Source: an uncultured Collinsella sp. (GTDB lineage: Bacteria > Actinomycetota > Coriobacteriia > Coriobacteriales > Coriobacteriaceae). Taken from it: 29,062 nucleotides of DNA. The position numbers were made by a program, and so were the translations under genes. Location of the stretch: NCBI GenBank assembly GCA_902478885.1, contig CABSMS010000017.1:1-29062 (forward strand), in the 5' to 3' direction. Below the pieces are notes generated by a model. That model was given only the letters and a program-made list of their open reading frames with translations, had not been told where the DNA came from and made no database searches. Shown piece after piece: positions 15,893 to 23,024 of the stretch; the stretch's first letter is position 1; each line of letters begins with the position of its first letter.

Positions 15893-15928
15893 CGGGGCGT
15901 CGCCTGTGTTTGGCGGCGTCCCGTTTTT
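15893..15928 (+). terminator. Intrinsic terminator upstream of the glycosyltransferase
   Basis: A 12-bp stem is formed by 15893-15904 and 15912-15923 with two G-U pairs and a 7-base loop, followed by TTTTT. It most simply ends the MFS transporter transcript. A TATGAT box lies just upstream (about 15871), so it could instead be an attenuator in the leader of the next operon. Confidence 0.75.
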
Positions 15929-15949
15929 GTGTTGCAGGGAGGGTAAGGC

Positions 15950-17137
15950 ATGAACGCCACGGTCGTGATTCCAACGTATTGGGCGGGCGATGACGCTTGC
16001 GCAAACGCCCCTGGCACCTATGACCATTCGACGCGACTCAACGCCGACAATCCCGAACTCGACCGCTGCCTGACCTCGCTTGAGCAGGTACGTGACATCC
16101 CGCGCATCATCCTTTTGGTGGTTTGTCCCGTTTCTGCCACAGCCGATGTGTCGCTGCGCGTGCGCGAGATTGTCGACACGCATCCCGCGCTCAAGGTCAC
16201 CGTTGTCACCAACACCCAGGCCTCGCGCATCGCAGACCGGGTTGCTCAGATCGCGCCCAAGGGTTCGGGCGAGTGCGTGAGCCTGCGAGGCTACGGTGCC
16301 ATCCGCAACATGGGGCTAGCCTGTGCCGCTGTGCTGGGTCATGACGCGGTTATCTTTTTGGATGACGATGAGACTGTCATCGACGCCGACTTTATGAAGC
16401 GCGCGACCTATGCGTTGGGGCAGCAGACGCGTCAGGGCTTGCCGATCTTGGTCAAGAGCGGCTATTTCTACGATCGCGACGGCTCGCCGCTGGCTCCCAC
16501 GGACAAGGCGGGCATCTGCCATCGTTGGTGGACCAAGCGCATCGAGTTCAACCGTTGGATGAAAAAGGCGCTCTCGGGCACCCGCATCTCGCGCTCCAAC
16601 TACGTGTGCGGCGGCCTGATGGCCCTGCACGCCCGCGCCTTTACGCGTGTGGCCTTTGACCCGTTTATCACCCGCGGTGAGGACTTGGATTACCTCTTTA
16701 ACATGCGCATGTTTGGCTACGACGTGTGGTTCGATAACGAGTGGACCGTGCGCCATCTGCCTCCGGAGTCCGAAAAGCGCTCGCCGCGCTTTATGCAGGA
16801 TGTATACCGTTGGTATTACGAACGGGCCAAGTTGACGTTCGCCGCGCATCAAAAGGAGCTCATTCCCGTTACGGCGGCATCGCTCATGCCCTACCCGGGC
16901 CCGTGGATTTCGCGCGAGCTCGACGACCGCGTGCGCAAGACCGCCATGGTCCGCAGCGTGTTTACCCGCGAGCATGAGGGCTACCTGCGCATCTGGCGCC
17001 ACGGTATCGACGAGGCAAAGGCCTATGCGCGCCAAAACGCTGCAAGCTATCTGCGTTTCCAGAGCTTTTGGCCCAAGATCATGGACGGGCTTTGGCGTGA
17101 CGCACAACTGATCAGTATCCTGGAGGGGGCCGAATGA
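15950..17137 (+). CDS. Family 2-like glycosyltransferase
   Basis: 395-residue soluble protein with a GT-A fold at its N-terminus: TVVIPTYWAG, then FLDDDE (Asp138-140, the DXD-type metal/nucleotide site) and FITRGEDLDYLFNMRMFGYDVWFDN with Glu244-Asp245, the usual catalytic-base region of GT2 enzymes. The C-terminal 120 residues are helical and basic, and I cannot place them in a family. It would add a sugar to a wall, lipid or exopolysaccharide acceptor; the donor is unknown. The ribosome site is GGGAGGGTAAGGC. Its stop codon overlaps the start of the next kinase gene by four bases, so enzyme and sensor are made together. Confidence 0.85.
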   Translation: MNATVVIPTYWAGDDACANAPGTYDHSTRLNADNPELDRCLTSLEQVRDIPRIILLVVCPVSATADVSLRVREIVDTHPALKVTVVTNTQASRIADRVAQIAPKGSGECVSLRGYGAIRNMGLACAAVLGHDAVIFLDDDETVIDADFMKRATYALGQQTRQGLPILVKSGYFYDRDGSPLAPTDKAGICHRWWTKRIEFNRWMKKALSGTRISRSNYVCGGLMALHARAFTRVAFDPFITRGEDLDYLFNMRMFGYDVWFDNEWTVRHLPPESEKRSPRFMQDVYRWYYERAKLTFAAHQKELIPVTAASLMPYPGPWISRELDDRVRKTAMVRSVFTREHEGYLRIWRHGIDEAKAYARQNAASYLRFQSFWPKIMDGLWRDAQLISILEGAE

Positions 17138-18477
17138 TCGACCGCCGCGCCCAGCGCGATAGTTCAATATCAATCTTTCGCATCATTGCCGTTGCCTGTG
17201 CCATTTGCGTGCTGGTGTACTTTATTTTTGCCTTGGTGACCGGTATCGAGCCGATCGCCACGGTGATTGCCTGCGCGCTGCTGTGCATCTTTCTGTGCAT
17301 CTTTATCTTTTTGACGCTCAATCCCGATTCGGTGCGCTCCCAGTACACCGAGGAGACGCTCTCGGTGGCCTCGGCCATGCTCGAGGACATTAAGGGCGGT
17401 CTGACGCAGGAGTCGGCGCGTTTGGTGTGCCGGCGCATTTTGCCCGAGACGCGCGCCATGACGGTGGCCATCACCGACGAGGGCAACGTGTTGGCCTGCG
17501 CAGGCGAGTTTGAGGAAAAACTACTGCCAGATTCTCCCATCCACACGCTTGCCACACGCTACGTTATCGAACATGGCATCGTGCAGTCGTTCAACCGTAT
17601 GGTGGATGTCGTGGGCTCGGATGGCTCGCACAACCAAGTCCCCGCCGGCATTATCGCCCCCATCAAGGTGGGCGATCGTACCGTCGGCACGCTCAAGTTC
17701 TACTACAAGACCCCGCGCGCCGTCGACCGTACCCAGTACGCGCTTGCCTCGGGCTTTGCCGAGATCTTGTCCACGCAGCTCGCCATCCACGAGCTCGAGG
17801 TGCAAAAGGAACTCACGGCGCGCGCCGAGGTGCGTGCGCTGCAAGCGCAGATTAACCCGCACTTCCTGTTCAACACGCTGAACACCATTGCATCGTTTAC
17901 GCGCACCGACCCGCTGCGGGCCCGCGAACTGCTTCGTGAGTTCTCATCGTTCTATCGTGCCACGCTCGACAACTCGGGATCGCTTATTCCGGTCTCGCGC
18001 GAGGTTGCACAGACCAAGCGCTACCTTACCTTTGAGAAGGCCCGCTTTGGCGAGGACCGCGTGCTTGCGACGTTCGATGTGTCCGAGGACGTGGAAGATA
18101 CGCTGGTGCCGGCGTTCGTGATCCAGCCGATTGTCGAGAACGCCGTACGTCATGGTATGGGCGATGACGACGCCCTGAGGATCGACGTGACCGTTCACCA
18201 AGACGGCGAGGATGCAATCTTGATTGCCGTGGCCGATAATGGCGTGGGCATGGATGAGGGTACCGCCGCCAGACTGTTTGACGAGCGTTCTGCCCGTCCC
18301 GACGCCAGCTCTCCCCAGGGTGGCGGCGCCGGTGTGGCCATGCACAATATTTCGGAGCGCATCCATCGCTTTTATGGGCCGCACTCCTATACGCGTGTCG
18401 AATCGGCGCCGGGCAAGGGCACCAAAGTGCTCCTTCATCTTGATTTGTCAGAGAGCATCTTTGACATTCAAGAGTAA
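17134..18477 (+). CDS. LytS-type sensor histidine kinase (pair 2)
   Basis: 447-residue membrane kinase, paralogous to the one at 11222. It has two helices (about 15-35 and 41-61), a GAF-like region ending IIAPIKVGDRTVGTLKFYYK, then QAQINPHFLFNTLNT with phosphoacceptor His243. The ATP-binding domain has FVIQPIVENAVRHGM, VADNGVGMDEG and GAGVAMHNISERI. The ATG overlaps the glycosyltransferase stop (ATGA), and a GGAGGGGG ribosome site lies inside that gene. The glycosyltransferase, this kinase and the following LytTR regulator thus look like one operon, linking envelope sugar chemistry to signalling. The stimulus is unknown. Confidence 0.91.
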   Translation: MIDRRAQRDSSISIFRIIAVACAICVLVYFIFALVTGIEPIATVIACALLCIFLCIFIFLTLNPDSVRSQYTEETLSVASAMLEDIKGGLTQESARLVCRRILPETRAMTVAITDEGNVLACAGEFEEKLLPDSPIHTLATRYVIEHGIVQSFNRMVDVVGSDGSHNQVPAGIIAPIKVGDRTVGTLKFYYKTPRAVDRTQYALASGFAEILSTQLAIHELEVQKELTARAEVRALQAQINPHFLFNTLNTIASFTRTDPLRARELLREFSSFYRATLDNSGSLIPVSREVAQTKRYLTFEKARFGEDRVLATFDVSEDVEDTLVPAFVIQPIVENAVRHGMGDDDALRIDVTVHQDGEDAILIAVADNGVGMDEGTAARLFDERSARPDASSPQGGGAGVAMHNISERIHRFYGPHSYTRVESAPGKGTKVLLHLDLSESIFDIQE

Positions 18478-18549
18478 AATAAAAAGCTACGGGCTCAACG
18501 TCATGCGACGGATGCCCGGCGTAGTTAGTTGACGAAAGGTTTTATCCCT

Positions 18550-19266
18550 ATGCTGCGTGCGATGATTGTGGATGATGAGGCGCCGGCTCGCTCGGAGCTT
18601 CGCTTCCTGCTCGAGCAAACGGGCAAGATCGGCACGATCACGGAGGCGTCGAGCGTCCGCTCCGCCATCGAGATGCTTATGGAAAGTCGCGTGGATGTCG
18701 TGTTTCTCGATATCTCGATGCCCGGTGCCTCGGGCCTGCAACTTGCCGAGGCGCTGCATAAGCTCAAAAATCCGCCGGCGATCGTGTTTGTGACTGCGTA
18801 TAGTGACCATGCGGTCGAGGCATTCGACGTGGATGCCGTCGATTATCTGATGAAGCCGGTCGAGGAAGCTCGCTTGGATTGCGCGATCGAGAAGGTCATG
18901 CAACGCTCCAAGCCGGTTACGGACAGCAAGGTGACCATCGAGCGTATCCCGGTGGAAAAGGGCGGCCGCAAGGTGCTCATTCCCGTGGACGACATTCGCT
19001 TTATCATGGCCAAGGACGATTACTCCTGCATCTATACCGTCGATGATCGCTTTTTGTCGACGACCTCGCTGGCGCAGTTTGAGGCCAAGCTCTGCGACTT
19101 TGGCTTCTTCCGTGTTCACCGCCGCTATATCGTCAACTTGGCGTGCGTTACGGACGTCGAGACGGTGCCCTCGGGCGCCATCCAGCTGGGCATTACGGGC
19201 GTCGACGAACGCGTGCCGGTTTCGCGCCGCCGCGTCGTGCCGCTCAAGAAGGCTCTGAGTCTCTAG
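18550..19266 (+). CDS. LytTR-family response regulator (pair 2)
   Basis: 238-residue regulator: receiver domain with acidic IVDDE (6-10), Asp54 in VFLDISMPGAS and Lys102 in VDYLMKPVEEA, then a LytTR DNA-binding domain from about 132 with VLIPVDDIRFIMAKDDY and FFRVHRRYIVNLACV. It is the presumed partner of the kinase ending 72 bases upstream. ATG 18550 follows GAAAGG at a slightly long distance; an in-frame TTG at 18529 would add seven residues and is less likely. It is similar in order and motifs to the regulator at 12646, consistent with duplication of the whole kinase-regulator pair. A strong terminator follows. Confidence 0.93.
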   Translation: MLRAMIVDDEAPARSELRFLLEQTGKIGTITEASSVRSAIEMLMESRVDVVFLDISMPGASGLQLAEALHKLKNPPAIVFVTAYSDHAVEAFDVDAVDYLMKPVEEARLDCAIEKVMQRSKPVTDSKVTIERIPVEKGGRKVLIPVDDIRFIMAKDDYSCIYTVDDRFLSTTSLAQFEAKLCDFGFFRVHRRYIVNLACVTDVETVPSGAIQLGITGVDERVPVSRRRVVPLKKALSL

Positions 19267-19272
19267 CACACT

Positions 19273-19323
19273 GGCCCCGCAGCCCTGTAGACCCATCGTC
19301 TGCGGAGCCGTGGGGCCTTTTTT
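19273..19323 (+). terminator. Intrinsic terminator of the second two-component operon
   Basis: GGCCCC (19273-19278) pairs with GGGGCC (19312-19317), followed immediately by six T. CCGCAG/CTGCGG (19277-19282 / 19300-19305) offers an alternative overlapping inner stem. Confidence 0.8.
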
Positions 19324-19362
19324 GTATGTATCTGCCGAATCGTTTTTTGTGGAAGGGATCCC

Positions 19363-19830
19363 ATGAACAGTGCAAGCGCCAAGCGCATCGACATCATCTC
19401 GGACACCCACGGCTATCTTTCGCCTGCGCTCCTGGATGAGCTTGAAGGCGCAGACCTGATCATCCACGCCGGCGACCTCACGTCAGAGATGGACTACGAG
19501 CACCTATGCACCATCGCCCCCGTGCGGGCCGTACTGGGTAACAACGATTACTACCGCGACTACGGCCCCGATGTAGACCGTCTTGCGCTCTTTACCTACG
19601 AAGGCCTTAAATTCGCCGTAGCCCACTACCGCGAAGACCTTCCGGTGGGATCCGTAGACGTAGCCATCAACGGCCACACCCACGTAACCAAAGAAGCCCA
19701 AGTGGGCCGTTGCTTAGTCCTCAACCCGGGCAGCGCCAGCTACCCCAGAGGCACCCGAGGCCCCACCATGGCCAGAATGCTAGTAAAAGACGGCAAGATC
19801 ATAAGCACCAAGTTTATTGACCTAGACTAA
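19363..19830 (+). CDS. YfcE/MJ0936-type metallophosphoesterase
   Basis: 155-residue calcineurin-like phosphoesterase, the size of YfcE-type phosphodiesterases. All metal motifs are present: Asp14-x-His16 (ISDTHG), HAGD with Asp38, GNND at 59-62, His88 in FAVAHYRED and GHTH at 104-107. NPGSASYPRG near the C-terminus is typical of the family. Members cleave phosphodiesters such as bis-pNPP in vitro; the physiological substrate is unsettled. The ATG follows GGAAGGGATC. The last third of the gene is less GC-rich at third positions than the first. It is monocistronic, with terminators on both sides. Confidence 0.92.
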   Translation: MNSASAKRIDIISDTHGYLSPALLDELEGADLIIHAGDLTSEMDYEHLCTIAPVRAVLGNNDYYRDYGPDVDRLALFTYEGLKFAVAHYREDLPVGSVDVAINGHTHVTKEAQVGRCLVLNPGSASYPRGTRGPTMARMLVKDGKIISTKFIDLD

Positions 19831-19837
19831 CCGCAAC

Positions 19838-19873
19838 AAAAACGGGGGGGTGCACAACGCATCTCCCGTTTTT
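19838..19873 (+). terminator. Intrinsic terminator of the metallophosphoesterase gene
   Basis: AAAAACGGG (19838-19846) pairs perfectly with CCCGTTTTT (19865-19873); the T-run forms part of the stem and the A-run makes it potentially bidirectional. It begins 7 bases after the stop codon. Confidence 0.8.
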
Positions 19874-19988
19874 CTTTGAGCCAATGGCCGAGCTTCAACA
19901 AGAACCTTAGACAACCCCGCCGCGGAGAACGGGGCCGCCGAGCCGCGAAGCGGCGAGCAACAACAACGGCTCGAACAAAGTGACGGCA

Positions 19989-20133
19989 GGGAGGGTCTCC
20001 GGGGCCGGCTGGCGCGGGTTAAGTTTGTCGCGAGTTCCGCACGCAAAGGAAAGCACTTAATGTGCTTTCCGTCTTGCGCAGGACTGTAGAGCAGCAAATT
20101 TAACCCGCGCCAGCCGGCCCCGGAGACCCTCCC
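19989..20133. repeat. 145-bp element with 34-bp perfect inverted arms
   Basis: 19989-20022 and 20100-20133 are exact reverse complements over 34 bp, and pairing extends to 39 bp with one mismatch (to 20027 and 20095). Within the loop lies a second perfect hairpin, GGAAAGCAC (20048-20056) / GTGCTTTCC (20062-20070), flanked by CGCAA/TTGCG. The element fills the gap between the phosphoesterase terminator and the tRNA promoter. No protein is encoded. It belongs with the other long inverted repeats in this window in placement, though its arms differ in sequence. Confidence 0.9.
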
Positions 20134-20165
20134 GGAGGGACCGAAAAATTTTTTCAAAAAAGTTG

Positions 20166-20195
20166 TTGCGCGCCGGACAGACTTCTGTGTATACT
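20166..20195 (+). promoter_or_regulatory. Promoter of tRNA-Asp
   Basis: TTGCGC (20166-20171) and TATACT (20190-20195) are 18 bases apart, with an A/T tract just upstream (about 20142-20161) that could act as an UP element. The mature tRNA starts 47 bases after the -10. Confidence 0.7.
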
Positions 20196-20241
20196 AATCC
20201 CCGCAGCGCACGCGAGCGGAAACAAACGCGAACGTCTGCCT

Positions 20242-20319
<78 letters not shown>

Positions 20320-20330
20320 ACGCAATTAAA

Positions 20331-20355
20331 GCCACGTCTTCGGACGTGGCTTTTT
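20331..20355 (+). terminator. Intrinsic terminator of tRNA-Asp
   Basis: GCCACGTC (20331-20338), TTCG tetraloop, GACGTGGC (20343-20350), then TTTTT: a textbook hairpin 12 bases after the tRNA. Confidence 0.93.
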
Positions 20356-20678
20356 GCGTTTGATGCACTTTGTTTCGATAGAACGATCGCCCTGGTGCAT
20401 CTTCGCCCAGAATCCCCGCGCCTTCGGGAACGCAAGTAAAACCTAATAAGTATATCTGTCTAAACAACAGCTTTGTTGCGCAACACCTGTTCAACGAGGC
20501 AGGGGGTTAGGTTATACTAAATTGCACTGTAGGCCGCATCTGATGCATTTCGCTCCAAGCGCGGCACTCAGTGGATATCCTATTTATCATTTGGATGTCC
20601 TAGCGGTCATTTAGCGTCTCGACACAAGCTCGGCCCCGGAGCTCGTTCGAGCTGTTCGTATTCCTTGAAAGGGGAAAA
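20356..20678 (+). promoter_or_regulatory. Leader region of the Rrf2 gene with promoter at 20490-20518
   Basis: TTCAAC (20490-20495) and TATACT (20513-20518) are exactly 17 bases apart and form a good vegetative promoter about 160 bases before the rrf2-like start codon. The transcript would carry a long leader in which I see only short inverted repeats (for example GAGCTCG...CGAGCT at about 20639-20654) and no reading frame. Rrf2 proteins often repress their own promoters, so an operator may overlap this site. Nothing recognisable lies between the tRNA terminator and the promoter. Confidence 0.6.
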
Positions 20679-21164
20679 ATGGACATATCGAGGAAGACTG
20701 ATTACGCCCTTCGTATGCTGGCGATGCTTGCCGAGGATCCGGAGCGTTTGCTTTCTGTTCGCACCGCTGCCGAAGAGGTCAATGTCCCGTATTCGTTTGC
20801 CCGCTCGATTCAGCACGGTTTGGTCCAGGCCGGTATTGTGGAGAGCCTGCGCGGCGTCCACGGTGGCATGCGTCTCAAGGTCAGTCCGGACGATGTCACT
20901 ATCCGCCAGGTCGTCGAGGCCGTTCAGGGTCCTATGGTTATGAACGATTGCACCGCGCCCGATGGTGACTGTGCGCGCATGGGCACGTGCTGCTATCATC
21001 CCCTGTGGGCCGGAGCCCAGGCGTTGATGCGCGACTACCTCGATTCCGTTTCGCTCGGCGACATCGTCGCTCACCGCCAGTTCCCGGCCGTCGATCCCAA
21101 GTTCGCCGACCGCGAAGCGTTTCCCGAGTACGCCACCTGCGCGTGCGCTTGCCGGGAGGAATAG
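20679..21164 (+). CDS. Rrf2-family transcriptional regulator
   Basis: 161-residue regulator. The N-terminal winged helix opens MDISRKTDYALRMLAMLA, with recognition region VPYSFARSIQHGLVQAGIVESLRGVHGGMRL. The following loop holds Cys91, Cys98, Cys104 and Cys105 (NDCTAPDGDCARMGTCC), the place where IscR/NsrR-type members bind an Fe-S cluster; more cysteines occur at the C-terminus (CACAC). It is therefore probably a redox- or NO-sensing, cluster-dependent DNA-binding protein. GAAAGGGG precedes the ATG. It is 21 bases upstream of the glycosylase gene, and rubrerythrin lies next, which supports a stress-response role; targets are inferred. Confidence 0.9.
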   Translation: MDISRKTDYALRMLAMLAEDPERLLSVRTAAEEVNVPYSFARSIQHGLVQAGIVESLRGVHGGMRLKVSPDDVTIRQVVEAVQGPMVMNDCTAPDGDCARMGTCCYHPLWAGAQALMRDYLDSVSLGDIVAHRQFPAVDPKFADREAFPEYATCACACREE

Positions 21165-21185
21165 CGCCGCATAAGGAGCATAGCC

Positions 21186-22091
21186 ATGATTCAGGACCCC
21201 TTTCGTTCGATGATTCGTTCGGAAGGGGTCCTGCGTTATCGCGACCTTCCGTGGCGCCGCACGCGTGACCCGTACATCATTTGGCTTTCTGAGGTCATGT
21301 TGCAGCAAACACAGGTGCCGCGTGTGGAGGCGCGCATGCCGGTGTGGCTCGATCGTTTTCCGACCGTGCAAGCGCTTGCCCAGGCCGCGCCTTCCGATGT
21401 TTTGGACGCTTGGCAGGGGATGGGCTACAACCGACGCGCTCTGGCGCTTCACGGGGCCGCTCAGCGCGTTGTAGAGGACTGGGACGGGGAGTTTCCGCGC
21501 GAGACGCACAATCTGGTCGCGCTGCCCGGTATTGGCCCGGCAACGGCGCAGGGCATCCGTTCGTTTGCGTTTGATCTTCCAGGCGTGTATCTGGAGACCA
21601 ATGTGCGCACGGTCTTTCTGCATCATTTCTTTCCCGATGTGCCGGCCGTTCCCGATCGCGAGCTGGTACCGCTGATCCAAGCCGCCTGTCCGGCGGCCCC
21701 TGGTGCGGCGGCGGATGAGATTGCGCCCTTTGCCGCGCCTCAAGACGATGCCGACACGCCGCGCGCGTGGTATTACGCGTTGCTGGATTACGGCGCGTAT
21801 CTTAAAAAGACGCTGCCCAATCCGTCCAGGCGGTCGGCGAGCTATAGTCGTCAGTCCAAGTTTGAGGGCTCGCGTCGCCAAAAGCGCGCGCATATCGTGC
21901 GTATGTTGCTGGCAGCGCGCGATGGCCAGCCGGTGGGGATTACGCTTGCCGATGCCGTGGCGGGCGTTAACGAGATGGAAGCGGCGGCTGGGCGCGGACC
22001 GGTCGAGCGCGAGCTTGTCGCGGGTATTCTAGCCGACCTGGAGCGTGAGGGCTTTTGCCGAGTCGAGGGCGATCGCTGGTTGAGCATCTAG
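21186..22091 (+). CDS. MutY-like HhH-GPD DNA glycosylase lacking the Fe-S cluster
   Basis: 301-residue base-excision repair protein. The catalytic Glu36 lies in WLSEVMLQQTQV, as in MutY. The helix-hairpin-helix reads LVALPGIGPATAQGI (110-124) and has no Lys, so it should be a monofunctional glycosylase. At the position of the conserved catalytic Asp the sequence reads YLETNVRTV, with Glu137. The usual four-cysteine Fe-S loop is replaced by basic sequence LKKTLPNPSRRSASYSRQSKFEGSRRQKR, and the C-terminal NUDIX-like 8-oxoG domain of standard MutY is missing. It thus belongs to a divergent clade; adenine opposite 8-oxoguanine is the likely but unproven substrate. It is in the same operon as the Rrf2 regulator. 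Confidence 0.82.
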   Translation: MIQDPFRSMIRSEGVLRYRDLPWRRTRDPYIIWLSEVMLQQTQVPRVEARMPVWLDRFPTVQALAQAAPSDVLDAWQGMGYNRRALALHGAAQRVVEDWDGEFPRETHNLVALPGIGPATAQGIRSFAFDLPGVYLETNVRTVFLHHFFPDVPAVPDRELVPLIQAACPAAPGAAADEIAPFAAPQDDADTPRAWYYALLDYGAYLKKTLPNPSRRSASYSRQSKFEGSRRQKRAHIVRMLLAARDGQPVGITLADAVAGVNEMEAAAGRGPVERELVAGILADLEREGFCRVEGDRWLSI

Positions 22092-22205
22092 CCTTTGCAA
22101 ATCTGAAGAACAGGATTGTAAGGTTTAGATTTTCGGCATGAGGGCATCCTAAAGACGAGGCCGCTCGAAGCCTACGGGCGGCATGCGTTGAAGGGAAGTA
22201 CACCT

Positions 22206-22745
22206 ATGGATTTTGAGAATTCCCAAACCAAGAAGAACCTCGAGACCGCTTTTGCCGGTGAGTCCCAGGCACACACCAAGTATCGCTACTATGCCTCCAA
22301 GGCCAAGAAAGACGGCTACGTTCAGATCTCGAACATCTTTGCCGAGACGGCTGGCAATGAGTCCGAGCACGCCAAACTGTGGTTTAAGTATCTGCACGAT
22401 GGCGCCGTCCCCGACACCCTGGACAATCTGCGCGATGCCGCCGCAGGAGAGAACTACGAGTGGACCACGATGTACGACGAGTTTGCCAAGACCGCCGAGG
22501 AGGAGGGCTTTGCCGAGATCGCCGAGAAGTTCCGTGGTGTCGGCGCCGTGGAGAAGGCTCACGAGGAGCGCTATAACAAGCTCGTTGAGCGCATCGAGTC
22601 GGGCGAGGTGTTTGAGCGTGAGGGCGTGAAGGTGTGGAAGTGCCTGAACTGCGGGCACCTGCACGTTGGTGCCGAGGCGCCTGAGGTGTGCCCGGTGTGT
22701 AACCACCCGAAGGCGTACTTTGAGGAGCAGGTGGTGAACTACTAG
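22206..22745 (+). CDS. rbr: Rubrerythrin
   Basis: 179-residue peroxide-reducing protein of anaerobes, which takes electrons from rubredoxin or NADH systems to reduce H2O2 to water in the cytoplasm. The ferritin-like diiron domain (about 1-140) has Glu19 in FAGESQAHTKY, the ExxH motif at 52-55 (GNESEHAK) and a second pair around VEKAHEERY. The C-terminal rubredoxin-like domain binds one iron through Cys146/Cys149 (CLNCGHLHVG) and Cys162/Cys165 (CPVCNHPKAYF). ATG 22206 follows GAAGGGAAG; an upstream in-frame start at 22188 would sit before this site. It has its own 110-base upstream region and may be controlled by the nearby Rrf2 protein. Confidence 0.96.
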   Translation: MDFENSQTKKNLETAFAGESQAHTKYRYYASKAKKDGYVQISNIFAETAGNESEHAKLWFKYLHDGAVPDTLDNLRDAAAGENYEWTTMYDEFAKTAEEEGFAEIAEKFRGVGAVEKAHEERYNKLVERIESGEVFEREGVKVWKCLNCGHLHVGAEAPEVCPVCNHPKAYFEEQVVNY

Positions 22746-22766
22746 CGCTTGGCGCTGGCGTGAGCT

Positions 22767-22852
22767 GGGCCGGGAGGGCCGGACTACCTTCCCTCCTCGC
22801 TCACGGCTTCGCAGGGTCGCGTTGAGGGAAGGTAGTCCGGCCCTCCCGGCCC
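22767..22852. repeat. 86-bp hairpin element with 29-bp perfect arms after rubrerythrin
   Basis: 22767-22795 and 22824-22852 are exact reverse complements over 29 bp, with a 28-base loop that contains CTCGCTCACGGCTTCGCAG. The loop is shared almost exactly with the element at 23712-23797, while the arms differ. It starts 22 bases after the rubrerythrin stop and is followed by the terminator at 22903. It may stabilise mRNA or be a non-autonomous mobile element. Confidence 0.9.
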
Positions 22853-22902
22853 GCTTTGGTTCGTTGCGTGCTCGCTACAGAAAAGCTGATAACTAAGTTT
22901 GT

Positions 22903-22932
22903 GTGCCGCCCCTATCGGGGCGGCACGTTTTT
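22903..22932 (+). terminator. Intrinsic terminator downstream of rubrerythrin
   Basis: GTGCCGCCCC (22903-22912) and GGGGCGGCAC (22917-22926) form a perfect 10-bp stem with loop TATC, followed by GTTTTT. An almost identical terminator recurs at 23840. Confidence 0.9.
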
Positions 22933-23024
22933 GTATGGGGACTGGTTGGGACGGCACCGTTCATGGGTGGGGTACACTGGGTGGCGACTTTTAGTTTATC
23001 TACTACCTGATGGGGTGTTTTTGT

